A DNA stretch of 64,000 nucleotides from contig NZ_SUKA01000003.1 of NCBI RefSeq assembly GCF_005049105.1, forward strand, positions 186,001-250,000, in the 5' to 3' direction. This DNA is from Sphingobacterium alkalisoli (lineage in GTDB: Bacteria; Bacteroidota; Bacteroidia; Sphingobacteriales; Sphingobacteriaceae). Of the stretch, positions 55,897-63,448 are shown piece by piece (the stretch's first letter is position 1; every line of letters begins with the position of its first letter). The position numbers and the translations under genes are program-made. The notes beneath the pieces were generated by a model. The model was not told the origin of the DNA, searched no databases, and saw only the letters and a program-made list of their open reading frames with translations.

Positions 55897-57834
55897 ATGA
55901 ACAAATTTTTTCTGCTAATTTTCTTATTAATAGCATATGATGTTTCCGTCGGACAGAATAGTAATTACAAATGGCAAGTTGATGCGAATAATCAACCTAT
56001 ATCTTATGCTGCAGAATTAACGAAAGCAGTTTTCAAGTCTAGACCTTTCCCTTATAAGGATATAAGTAACCGTCCGAAGTGGACATATGAAACCGGGGTA
56101 TTCCTGGAAGGTATCCGCTCCGTATGGTATCAGACGGCTGATGGGAATTACTTCAATTATATCAAGGACGCAATGGATACATATGTCGATAAAGAAGGAA
56201 ATATATTGACCTACAAACACGATGACTATAACATCGACAATATCAAGACGGGGAAAACATTGCTATTGTTGCATAACGTCACCGGACAAAAAAAATACTT
56301 TTATGCTGCACAAAAACTACGTGATCAACTAAAAACACATCCACGAACAAGCGATGGCATTAGTTTTTGGCATAAGAAAATCTACCCGCAGCAGGTATGG
56401 TTAGATGGTCTATATATGGGACTGCCGTTCTTGGCAGAATGGGCTAAATTATATAATGAACCGGCACTTTATGATGATATTATTAATCAGTTTGTTCATA
56501 TTGAAGAAAAAGCGAGAGATTCGAAAACAGGACTGATTTATCATGCTTGGGACGAGAGTAAAAGTCAGCTTTGGGCGAACAAAGAAACGGGTAATTCCAA
56601 ACATTTTTGGGGTAGGGCAATGGGCTGGTATGGATTGGCTCTAGTAGATGTATTAGAAGATATCCCACAAGATCACCCCAGAAGAAAAGAACTACTGGAT
56701 ATCTTAGATCGTTTTGTCGAATCGATCGTCCGGGTTGCTGATCCAAAGACAGGATTGTGGTACCAAATTTTGGATATGCCTAGTGAAGACAAGAATTATT
56801 TAGAAACTTCTGCTTCTAGCATGTTTATCTATACCATTTCTAAAGCGATGGAGCATAAATATATTCGCAAGGACTACTCTCAGGAATTATTCAAAGCATA
56901 CGATCATCTGATTCGAAATTTTATCGTAAAAGGTGCTGATGGCATTTTTCATCTCAATGGAACCGTATCGGTAGGTGGATTGGGAGGAAAGCCCAACTAT
57001 AGAGATGGAAGTTATGAATATTATATGAGTGAAAAGGTAGTGCAAGATGATCCAAAAGGTTTAGGTGCATTTATATTGGCTGCTGTAGAAATGGAAAAAC
57101 GATTGAACGGGTTTCCTGGAAAGGATAAGAAGGTCGTATTGGATAATTTTTTCAATAATGAATACCAAAATAACGTTCTGAATCAGAAGATCAAGTATCA
57201 TTATATTTGGGATGAAAAAGATAATAATGGTTTTTATCTATTCGGAAAACAGTTCCAAGATTTGGGGGCAGAAATTTCAACTTTAACAACCGCTCCAACT
57301 AAAGAAACTTTATCAAATGCGAACGTGTACATCATCGTCGATCCGGACACGAAAAAAGAGACGGAAAACCCTAATTTCATGGACAAAAAATCTATTGACG
57401 TGATTAAAAATTGGGTCAAGGAAGGTGGAAATTTGTTATTAATGACAAATGATTATACCAATGCTGAGCTTGATCACATGAACAAACTGTCTGAAGTATT
57501 TGGCATCAAGTTCAATAAAGACTTAGAAAATACCGTAACAGGAAGTGAATTTGAAATGGGTTCCTTATCTATTGATCAAGAAAACCCTGTTTTTTCAAAT
57601 CCATCTAAATTTTACCTTAAGGAGGTAAGTACGCTACAGTTAAAGGGTTCTGCTAAGGCTATAGCATTTAAAAACGGTAAGAATATGATTGCTATCAGTA
57701 CTTATGGTAAAGGAAAAGTTTTTGCCGTGGGGGATCCTTGGTTGTATAACGAATATACAGATGGACGGAAATTGCCTAAAGAATTTGAAAACTTTAAAGC
57801 TGCCAAAGAGTTGGCGAAATGGTTATTGGATTAA
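55897..57834 (+). CDS. GH105-like unsaturated uronyl hydrolase with C-terminal DUF4350-like domain
   Basis: 645 residues with signal peptide (cut near SVGQ). Residues about 30-400 are the alpha/alpha barrel of GH88/GH105: QQVWLDGLYMGLPFLAEWA with catalytic D170, HAWDESKSQLWANKETG, WGRAMGWYGLALVDVL and ETSASSMFIYTISKAM. Residues about 410-645 add a Rossmann-like domain (ANVYIIVDPDTKKE; WVKEGGNLLLMTNDY; KVFAVGDPWLYNEYTDG) similar to DUF4350/GATase-like domains. GH105 removes unsaturated uronic acids left by lyases. The target glycan probably holds both uronate and fucose (inference). Confidence 0.88.
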   Translation: MNKFFLLIFLLIAYDVSVGQNSNYKWQVDANNQPISYAAELTKAVFKSRPFPYKDISNRPKWTYETGVFLEGIRSVWYQTADGNYFNYIKDAMDTYVDKEGNILTYKHDDYNIDNIKTGKTLLLLHNVTGQKKYFYAAQKLRDQLKTHPRTSDGISFWHKKIYPQQVWLDGLYMGLPFLAEWAKLYNEPALYDDIINQFVHIEEKARDSKTGLIYHAWDESKSQLWANKETGNSKHFWGRAMGWYGLALVDVLEDIPQDHPRRKELLDILDRFVESIVRVADPKTGLWYQILDMPSEDKNYLETSASSMFIYTISKAMEHKYIRKDYSQELFKAYDHLIRNFIVKGADGIFHLNGTVSVGGLGGKPNYRDGSYEYYMSEKVVQDDPKGLGAFILAAVEMEKRLNGFPGKDKKVVLDNFFNNEYQNNVLNQKIKYHYIWDEKDNNGFYLFGKQFQDLGAEISTLTTAPTKETLSNANVYIIVDPDTKKETENPNFMDKKSIDVIKNWVKEGGNLLLMTNDYTNAELDHMNKLSEVFGIKFNKDLENTVTGSEFEMGSLSIDQENPVFSNPSKFYLKEVSTLQLKGSAKAIAFKNGKNMIAISTYGKGKVFAVGDPWLYNEYTDGRKLPKEFENFKAAKELAKWLLD

Positions 57835-57854
57835 AATATAGAAAATAAATAGTG

Positions 57855-58619
57855 ATGTCAAAGTTAGCCCATAAAGTAGCTGTTATAACCGGTGGCGGAA
57901 GCGGAATCGGAAGAGCAATCAGTGAACTGTTTGCGAAAGAAGGTGCTTCAGTACACATTTTGGATTTAAATGAAGAAGAAGCACAACAGGTGTGTGAGGG
58001 AATACTTCAAAGAAAAGGAAGCGGTCAAGCACATAAATGTAATGTATCGAACCAAGAAGAAGTAGCTTCCGTCATTGAAAAAATAGGACGTATAGATATT
58101 TTGGTAAACAATGCGGGGATAGCACATGTAGGTAATATAGAGAATTGTGGTAAGGACGATTTTGATCGCATTTTCAATGTAAATGTGAAGGGTGCCTATA
58201 ATGCCCTATACGCTGTAATTCCATCGATGAAGAAACATGGAGGCGGAGCAATTTTAAATCTTGCTTCTATTGCTGCATGGGTAGGTATTACGGATCGATT
58301 TGCGTACTCCATGAGCAAAGGCGCCATCTTTGCCATGAGCCTATCAGTAGCCCGGGATTATATAGCAGACAATATCCGTTGCAACAGTATTTCACCTGCA
58401 CGTGTACATACACCTTTTGTGGATGGATTTATTGCCAAAAATTATCCCGGTAAAGAGGAAGAAATGTTTGAGAAGCTCTCAAAATCACAACCAATTGGCC
58501 GTATGGCACAACCAGAGGAGATAGCAAAGCTCGCTTTATTTCTATGTAGTGATGATGCGGGTTTTATTACAGGTAATGATTATCCCATTGATGGAGGATT
58601 TATTAAACTGAATAATTAA
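57855..58619 (+). CDS. SDR dehydrogenase, predicted 2-keto-3-deoxy-L-fuconate dehydrogenase
   Basis: The ATG at 57855 is preferred over a GTG one codon earlier. 254 residues of classical SDR: TGGGSGIGRAI cofactor loop, NNAGIA, and the intact S138-Y151-K155 catalytic set (LNLASIAAW; YSMSKGA). D39 region (ILDLNEEE) implies NAD(H). Similar enzymes in the non-phosphorylating fucose pathway oxidise 2-keto-3-deoxy-L-fuconate at C4. Which of the two SDRs in this operon does this step is inference from the motif SPARVHTPF, which resembles that group. Confidence 0.85.
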   Translation: MSKLAHKVAVITGGGSGIGRAISELFAKEGASVHILDLNEEEAQQVCEGILQRKGSGQAHKCNVSNQEEVASVIEKIGRIDILVNNAGIAHVGNIENCGKDDFDRIFNVNVKGAYNALYAVIPSMKKHGGGAILNLASIAAWVGITDRFAYSMSKGAIFAMSLSVARDYIADNIRCNSISPARVHTPFVDGFIAKNYPGKEEEMFEKLSKSQPIGRMAQPEEIAKLALFLCSDDAGFITGNDYPIDGGFIKLNN

Positions 58620-58628
58620 CAACATAAA

Positions 58629-58728
58629 TAAAATACGATGAAACCGAGAAGCAAATCATTGATATACAAGACAATGATTTACATCGAGCTCTCATCAGGC
58701 ATAATTAAAAATTAAAATACGATGAAAC
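58629..58728 (+). repeat. 16-base direct repeat around a short ORF before the FAH gene
   Basis: TAAAATACGATGAAAC occurs at 58629-58644 and at 58713-58728, exactly 84 bases apart. The second copy holds the ATG of the FAH gene; the first opens a 25-codon frame (MKPRSKSLIYKTMIYIELSS...). It may mark a small duplication of the translation start or a short leader peptide. Confidence 0.5.
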
Positions 58729-59579
58729 TAATACGTTTTGGTGAACCAGGAAAAGAAAAAATAGGTGTTCAAATCGATGGCAAAAGCTATGATGTGTCGG
58801 CCTTTGGGGGAGACTATACAGAAGATTTTTTTGCAAATAATGGCTTAGCTCGACTGGATGAGTTTGTTAAAGCCAATGAAGGTAAATTAATTGAAATTCC
58901 TAACGATGTACGTTTAGGCGCTCCTTTTGCCCGACCGTCTAAGATTGTTTGTATCGGTCTAAACTACAAGGATCATGCTGCTGAGACAAATTCTCCGATC
59001 CCGGCCGAGCCTATTATTTTTATGAAATCGACCTCATCTTTGGTAGGGCCGAATGACAACGTTACGATTCCCCGCAATTCGGAAAAAACCGATTGGGAAG
59101 TGGAATTTGGGATTGTCATTGGTAAGAAAGCCTCGTATGTAGAAGAATCTGAAGCTTTGGATTACGTAGCAGGATATGTATTGCATAATGATGTATCCGA
59201 GCGTGCATTCCAATTGGAAAGAGGTGGAACTTGGGATAAAGGGAAAGGATGCGACACCTTTGCACCTATGGGACCGATCCTAACAACACAGGACGAAATT
59301 CCGGATATCAATAACGTGCGTCTCTGGTTAAAAGTAAATGGTAAAACCTATCAGGATGGAAATACCAGCAACCTAATCTTTTCTGTTCAGCATATTATTT
59401 CATATGTATCCCAGTTTATGACTTTACTTCCAGGTGATGTTATTTCTACGGGCACTCCGGCCGGAGTTGGTTTAGGTTTTAACCCACCAATTTATTTAAA
59501 ACCAGGTGACACAATAGAATTAGGAGCAGATTATTTAGGAGTACAGAAACAAGAAGTCGTAGCTTATTCAGGAAAATAG
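58722..59579 (+). CDS. FAH-family hydrolase, predicted 2,4-diketo-3-deoxy-L-fuconate hydrolase
   Basis: 285 residues with the fumarylacetoacetase C-terminal fold. Metal ligands E126, E128 (DWEVEFG) and D157 (HNDVSER) are present, as are GLNYKDHAAE (H85), GKGCDTFAPMGP and STGTPAGVGLG. In the known pathway this enzyme cuts 2,4-diketo-3-deoxy-L-fuconate to L-lactate and pyruvate; the role here rests on the neighbours. It follows a 102-base gap with a 16-base direct repeat and is 1 base before the lactonase gene. Confidence 0.9.
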   Translation: MKLIRFGEPGKEKIGVQIDGKSYDVSAFGGDYTEDFFANNGLARLDEFVKANEGKLIEIPNDVRLGAPFARPSKIVCIGLNYKDHAAETNSPIPAEPIIFMKSTSSLVGPNDNVTIPRNSEKTDWEVEFGIVIGKKASYVEESEALDYVAGYVLHNDVSERAFQLERGGTWDKGKGCDTFAPMGPILTTQDEIPDINNVRLWLKVNGKTYQDGNTSNLIFSVQHIISYVSQFMTLLPGDVISTGTPAGVGLGFNPPIYLKPGDTIELGADYLGVQKQEVVAYSGK

Positions 59580-59580
59580 T

Positions 59581-60411
59581 ATGCGTATAGATGCTCATCA
59601 ACATTTTTGGATATATGATAAGGTAAAAGACAGTTGGATAACGGATGATATGGCTGTTATCCAGCGGGACTTCTTACCCAACGACCTTTCGGCTATTTTG
59701 AAGGAGAGTAAAATTGATGGAACTGTGGCAGTACAAGCGAGTCAAAGTGCTACAGAAACACAATTTTTGGTCGATCTATCTAAGGTTTATGCATTAATTA
59801 AAGGAGTAGTTGGTTGGGTCGACTTGCAAGCTGAAAATATTGATGAACAATTGCAAGAATACAGAAAAGAGTCTATCATCAAAGGATTTAGACATATTAT
59901 CCAAGGAGAAGAGGATCCGGATTTTATTTTGCGCGAAACTTTTCAACGTGGTATTAAGGCGTTGACAAAATATGGCTATACTTACGATCTCTTGATTAGA
60001 CCACATCATTTCCATAGTACGTTAGCCTGCGTCGCGGCCAATCCTGAACAGAAATTTGTTCTAGATCATATGGCCAAACCAGGTATAAAAAACGGAGGTA
60101 CACAGGGGTGGTTCGAGTTTATTACGGAGCTAGCTAAATATAAAAATGTAAGCTGTAAGATCTCTGGCCTGGTGACAGAAGCAGATTGGAAAAATTGGAA
60201 AGTGGATGATTTTGTACCCTATATTGCTCACACAATTAGTGCCTTTGGTGCAGAAAGAATTATGTTTGGGTCAGACTGGCCTGTCATGTTGTTAGCAGCT
60301 TCCTATACACAAGGAATAGAAATACTGAATAAGCACATGGCACCTCTTACAGAAATAGAGCTGGATGCTTTTTGGGGAGGAAATGCTACTAAATTCTATA
60401 ATTTAAAATAA
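59581..60411 (+). CDS. Amidohydrolase-family lactonase, predicted L-fuconolactonase
   Basis: 276 residues, COG3618-type amidohydrolase. H6 and H8 (MRIDAHQHFW), FVLDHMAKP near 160, and the terminal Asp of MFGSDWPVM are the metal and catalytic residues. Homologues hydrolyse L-fucono-1,5- or 1,4-lactone or the related rhamnono- and galactono-lactones. In this operon it should turn fuconolactone into L-fuconate. It is 1 base after the FAH gene and 4 bases before the next SDR gene. Confidence 0.9.
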   Translation: MRIDAHQHFWIYDKVKDSWITDDMAVIQRDFLPNDLSAILKESKIDGTVAVQASQSATETQFLVDLSKVYALIKGVVGWVDLQAENIDEQLQEYRKESIIKGFRHIIQGEEDPDFILRETFQRGIKALTKYGYTYDLLIRPHHFHSTLACVAANPEQKFVLDHMAKPGIKNGGTQGWFEFITELAKYKNVSCKISGLVTEADWKNWKVDDFVPYIAHTISAFGAERIMFGSDWPVMLLAASYTQGIEILNKHMAPLTEIELDAFWGGNATKFYNLK

Positions 60412-60415
60412 GAAA

Positions 60416-61204
60416 ATGGATTTAAATTTAAAAGATAAAGTTTTTGTAGTCACGGGTGGTGCCAAAGGTATTGGCCGTGCTATTGTAGTCGCTTTGGCCG
60501 AAGAAGGTGCAATCCCGGTTATTGTGGGAAGAAACCAAACTGACAACAACACGGTGAAAGACGAAGTGGCGAAATTAGGAGTTACGACGATCTCGATACA
60601 AGCAGAATTATCAAATCCCCAAGATTGTGAAAATGCTGTTAAAGAGACATTAGCCCAATTTGGCCGCATTGACGGTTTAGTAAACAACGCAGGTGTTAAC
60701 GATGGTGTAGGGTTGGAATCTGGGAATTATGAACGCTTTGTGCAATCTTTGCATAGCAATCTTATTCACTATTATTTAATGGCTCATCATTCTCTGGAGG
60801 CTTTAAAGGCATCGAAAGGTACTATTCTTAATATTACGTCAAAAACGGCCGAAACAGGACAAGGAAACACTTCAGCGTATGCTGCGTCCAATGGTGGACG
60901 TAATGCACTAACACGGGAATGGGCCGTCGAACTTTTACCTTATGGCATTCGTGTTAATGCAATTGTAGTTGCTGAGGCATCAACTCCTCAATATGATAAA
61001 TGGATCCAAACATTGGATAACCCGGAAGAGACCTTAACAAAAATTACCAATCGTATTCCGTTGGAACACCGAATGACAACCTCCGAAGAGATTGCCTACA
61101 CGACCGTATTTTTATTGTCCGACCGCTCAAGCCATACTACAGGTCAACTAATTCATGTAGATGGCGGATATGTGCATTTAGATAGAGCTCTTATTAAAGA
61201 ATAA
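60416..61204 (+). CDS. SDR protein, predicted L-fucose dehydrogenase, without canonical Lys
   Basis: 262 residues. The cofactor loop TGGAKGIGRAI and NNAGVND are normal, and S142 and Y155 are present, but the YxxxK lysine is N159 (YAASNGGRNAL). In most SDRs this lysine binds the nicotinamide ribose and lowers the Tyr pKa. The sequence around it is otherwise well kept, so it may be a natural variant of a fucose-dehydrogenase group rather than a dead gene. It would oxidise L-fucose to the lactone (inference). The stop overlaps the next ATG by one base (TAATG). Confidence 0.8.
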   Translation: MDLNLKDKVFVVTGGAKGIGRAIVVALAEEGAIPVIVGRNQTDNNTVKDEVAKLGVTTISIQAELSNPQDCENAVKETLAQFGRIDGLVNNAGVNDGVGLESGNYERFVQSLHSNLIHYYLMAHHSLEALKASKGTILNITSKTAETGQGNTSAYAASNGGRNALTREWAVELLPYGIRVNAIVVAEASTPQYDKWIQTLDNPEETLTKITNRIPLEHRMTTSEEIAYTTVFLLSDRSSHTTGQLIHVDGGYVHLDRALIKE

Positions 61205-62229
61205 TGATGAAAACCTTAGTTTGCGAAGAACCTCTTCGCTTCGTCTATAAAGAAAGTGTTATTCCTACACTTACAGAAGGTGAAGTATTGATACGGATAA
61301 AACGTATAGGTATCTGTGGTACAGACTACCATGCATACCAAGGAAATCAACCCTTTTTTCAATATCCACGCGTGCTAGGACATGAATTATCGGGCGTAAT
61401 TGATGATTTTAATTTATCGGAGAATGCCAAAGGATTGAAATTGGGTGATAAAGCATGCGTATTGCCGTATTTATATTGTGGAAACTGCGTGGCATGTCGG
61501 AAAGGAAAACCCAACTGTTGTACCTCCATTCAAGTGTTAGGCGTACATACCGATGGTGGTATGTGCGAATACATTAAAGTCCCAGAGCAGTATGTTTTTG
61601 TCGATAATGAGCTAAGTTTTAATGAGCTTGCATTGGTCGAACCCTTAGCGATAGGTGCGCATGGCGTAAATAACGCGAATGTCAAAGCAGACGACTATGT
61701 GGCAATAATCGGTTCTGGTCCGATTGGTTTAGCGGCTATTAATTTTGCACAGATTAAAGGAGCTAAAATCATTGTCGTAGATATTAATCAAGAACGATTA
61801 AATCTATGCAAGACTAAATTTAACGTAGAATATACCATTAACTCCTTGGAAGAAAATACAGTGGAAGCTATTCGACGGATAACAGATGGCGATATGTGTG
61901 ATGTTGTTATTGACGCTACAGGAAATTTAAAAGCAATTAACAGCTCATTTTATTATTTGGCGCATACCGGAAAATACATTCTGATAGGTTTGCAAAAAGG
62001 AGAGATATCATTTAGTCATCCAGAGTTTCACAAACGGGAAGCCACATTAATGAGTAGCAGAAATGCACTCCATAGCGATTTCGACTTTGTGTTAGGGAGC
62101 TTGAAAAACGGCAGTGTCAAAGCTGAAAACTATATTACACATGATGTTTCTTTTGATGATATAGCAGATAAATTTGATGGATTAGCTAAGAATCCACAAA
62201 AGGTGATAAAGGCGATGATTAAATTTTAA
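61204..62229 (+). CDS. Zinc-dependent alcohol dehydrogenase (MDR family)
   Basis: 341 residues (340 from the second ATG at 61207). Catalytic zinc ligands C38, H60 and E61 (GICGTDYH; VLGHEL) and the structural-zinc cysteines C92, C95, C98 and C106 are all present. The nucleotide loop is GSGPIGLAA with D194 region (VVDINQE), which favours NAD. Similar genes occur in fucose and galactonate loci and are annotated as polyol or galactonate dehydrogenases. Its step is not clear because two SDRs already cover the two expected oxidations. Last gene of the operon; start overlaps the SDR stop. Confidence 0.85.
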   Translation: MMKTLVCEEPLRFVYKESVIPTLTEGEVLIRIKRIGICGTDYHAYQGNQPFFQYPRVLGHELSGVIDDFNLSENAKGLKLGDKACVLPYLYCGNCVACRKGKPNCCTSIQVLGVHTDGGMCEYIKVPEQYVFVDNELSFNELALVEPLAIGAHGVNNANVKADDYVAIIGSGPIGLAAINFAQIKGAKIIVVDINQERLNLCKTKFNVEYTINSLEENTVEAIRRITDGDMCDVVIDATGNLKAINSSFYYLAHTGKYILIGLQKGEISFSHPEFHKREATLMSSRNALHSDFDFVLGSLKNGSVKAENYITHDVSFDDIADKFDGLAKNPQKVIKAMIKF

Positions 62230-62262
62230 GGAAAGGGGATTAGGGGAGAGGTATCGAAGCGC

Positions 62263-63324
62263 TTATTCTTTAATTTTCAAGAAATGCCATACGGATTTCT
62301 CCCTTCGTTCAATTTCCTTTTTATCCTGTATTAGCTCCGCTGCCAAAGCATCTAAAACTGCTTCATTCTCGCTTACAACTTTATCGGCTAGGGTTACTAT
62401 TTTATGGATATTGGATTTATTGGCGGCATCCATCGCGGGATTAATAGAAGAGAGGTTTGTAGGCTCTATACGGAGGTAATTATTTGGTTTCTTTACCGAT
62501 TTAAAAAGCTGTTTTATAAAATAATCATTACTCTCAGAGGAAGAGGACGTCATAATGTCTACCAGAGCTGGACTTATTGAAATAGCCCACTTTTTCTTAA
62601 AGTCTTCGTAATTATAGGCATTTTTAGTTACACCTGTTCCTAAGGATAGAATATTCATATCGGTTATCTTGAAGGTATTGAACGTTTTCAAAACCTCAAG
62701 GAGCGCCGCTATGGCTGGATTATGTGCGAAAAGACCACCATCCAATAATGTATAACGCGTTCCCGCTAAAGAGAAAATTTCTGCTACCGAAAAAAAACTT
62801 GGAGCTGCAGATGTTGCCCTACATACTTCCCGCAACAGGAAGTCTCTGGCATCACCATGACTTAAAGCTTTTTGCTGTCTAAATAAATGATTTTTACGTA
62901 ATTCTATATTATAGGCTGTAATAATGCAGGGCTTAATCAGTTCACTCAATTTGGTGTCACCAAAATAGTCTTGTAGTACTTTTTCTAAAACCTTTTCATC
63001 GTACAATTCGCTCAATAGACCAAATTTACCCAAAAACTTTCTCCATTTTTGTGCATTGAAAATTTCCTCTCCATGTTCTAAATAAATGTCTAATGCCTCC
63101 CGCGCGCTAAACTTTGGCTTTTGAGGATTGTCTGGCGAAGGAAATAATAGCAGGGAAATGAAAATTCCTCCGGTACTAGTTCCTGAAAAAAAATCAAAGT
63201 ATTCGGATATATGGGTTTGAGGATCTCCGCTTAATTTTCTTATTTTATCTTCCAAGGTTGCAACGACCATTCCCGGTATAATACCGCGAATGCCGCCGCC
63301 GTCAATAGACAATATTCTTTTCAT
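62263..63324 (-). CDS. Patatin-like phospholipase
   Basis: 353 residues with the patatin catalytic dyad: DGGGIRG oxyanion loop at 8-14, nucleophile Ser in FFSGTSTGGI (about 51), and catalytic Asp in LLDGGLFAHNP (about 190). No signal peptide. Such enzymes hydrolyse acyl esters of membrane lipids. The sequence resembles CapV-like effectors of CBASS immunity, but no cyclase or other immunity gene is present nearby. It converges on the fucose operon with 33 bases between. Confidence 0.9.
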   Translation of the reverse strand: MKRILSIDGGGIRGIIPGMVVATLEDKIRKLSGDPQTHISEYFDFFSGTSTGGIFISLLLFPSPDNPQKPKFSAREALDIYLEHGEEIFNAQKWRKFLGKFGLLSELYDEKVLEKVLQDYFGDTKLSELIKPCIITAYNIELRKNHLFRQQKALSHGDARDFLLREVCRATSAAPSFFSVAEIFSLAGTRYTLLDGGLFAHNPAIAALLEVLKTFNTFKITDMNILSLGTGVTKNAYNYEDFKKKWAISISPALVDIMTSSSSESNDYFIKQLFKSVKKPNNYLRIEPTNLSSINPAMDAANKSNIHKIVTLADKVVSENEAVLDALAAELIQDKKEIERREKSVWHFLKIKE

Positions 63325-63388
63325 GCAAAGGGATGTTCGGTTATTCTAAGATACGAATTATTTACAATAAATAAGGATGGCTAAATGT

Positions 63389-63427
63389 AAAAAGGGATAA
63401 GATATATACATACCTTATCCCTTTTTT
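63389..63427. terminator. Terminator after L,D-transpeptidase-like gene
   Basis: A 13-bp stem, AAAAAGGGATAAG (63389-63401) with CTTATCCCTTTTT (63414-63426), and A/T runs on both sides. It lies 22 bases beyond the end of the gene to its right on the - strand. Confidence 0.85.
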
Positions 63428-63448
63428 TATTTCATTAATAGCTAAATA

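Noticed and set aside
62263..63324. Patatin-like protein as a CBASS antiviral effector
   Set aside because: Sequence motifs resemble CapV, but no nucleotidyltransferase, Cap2/Cap3 or other immunity gene is within reach; neighbours are sugar catabolism and cell-wall genes.
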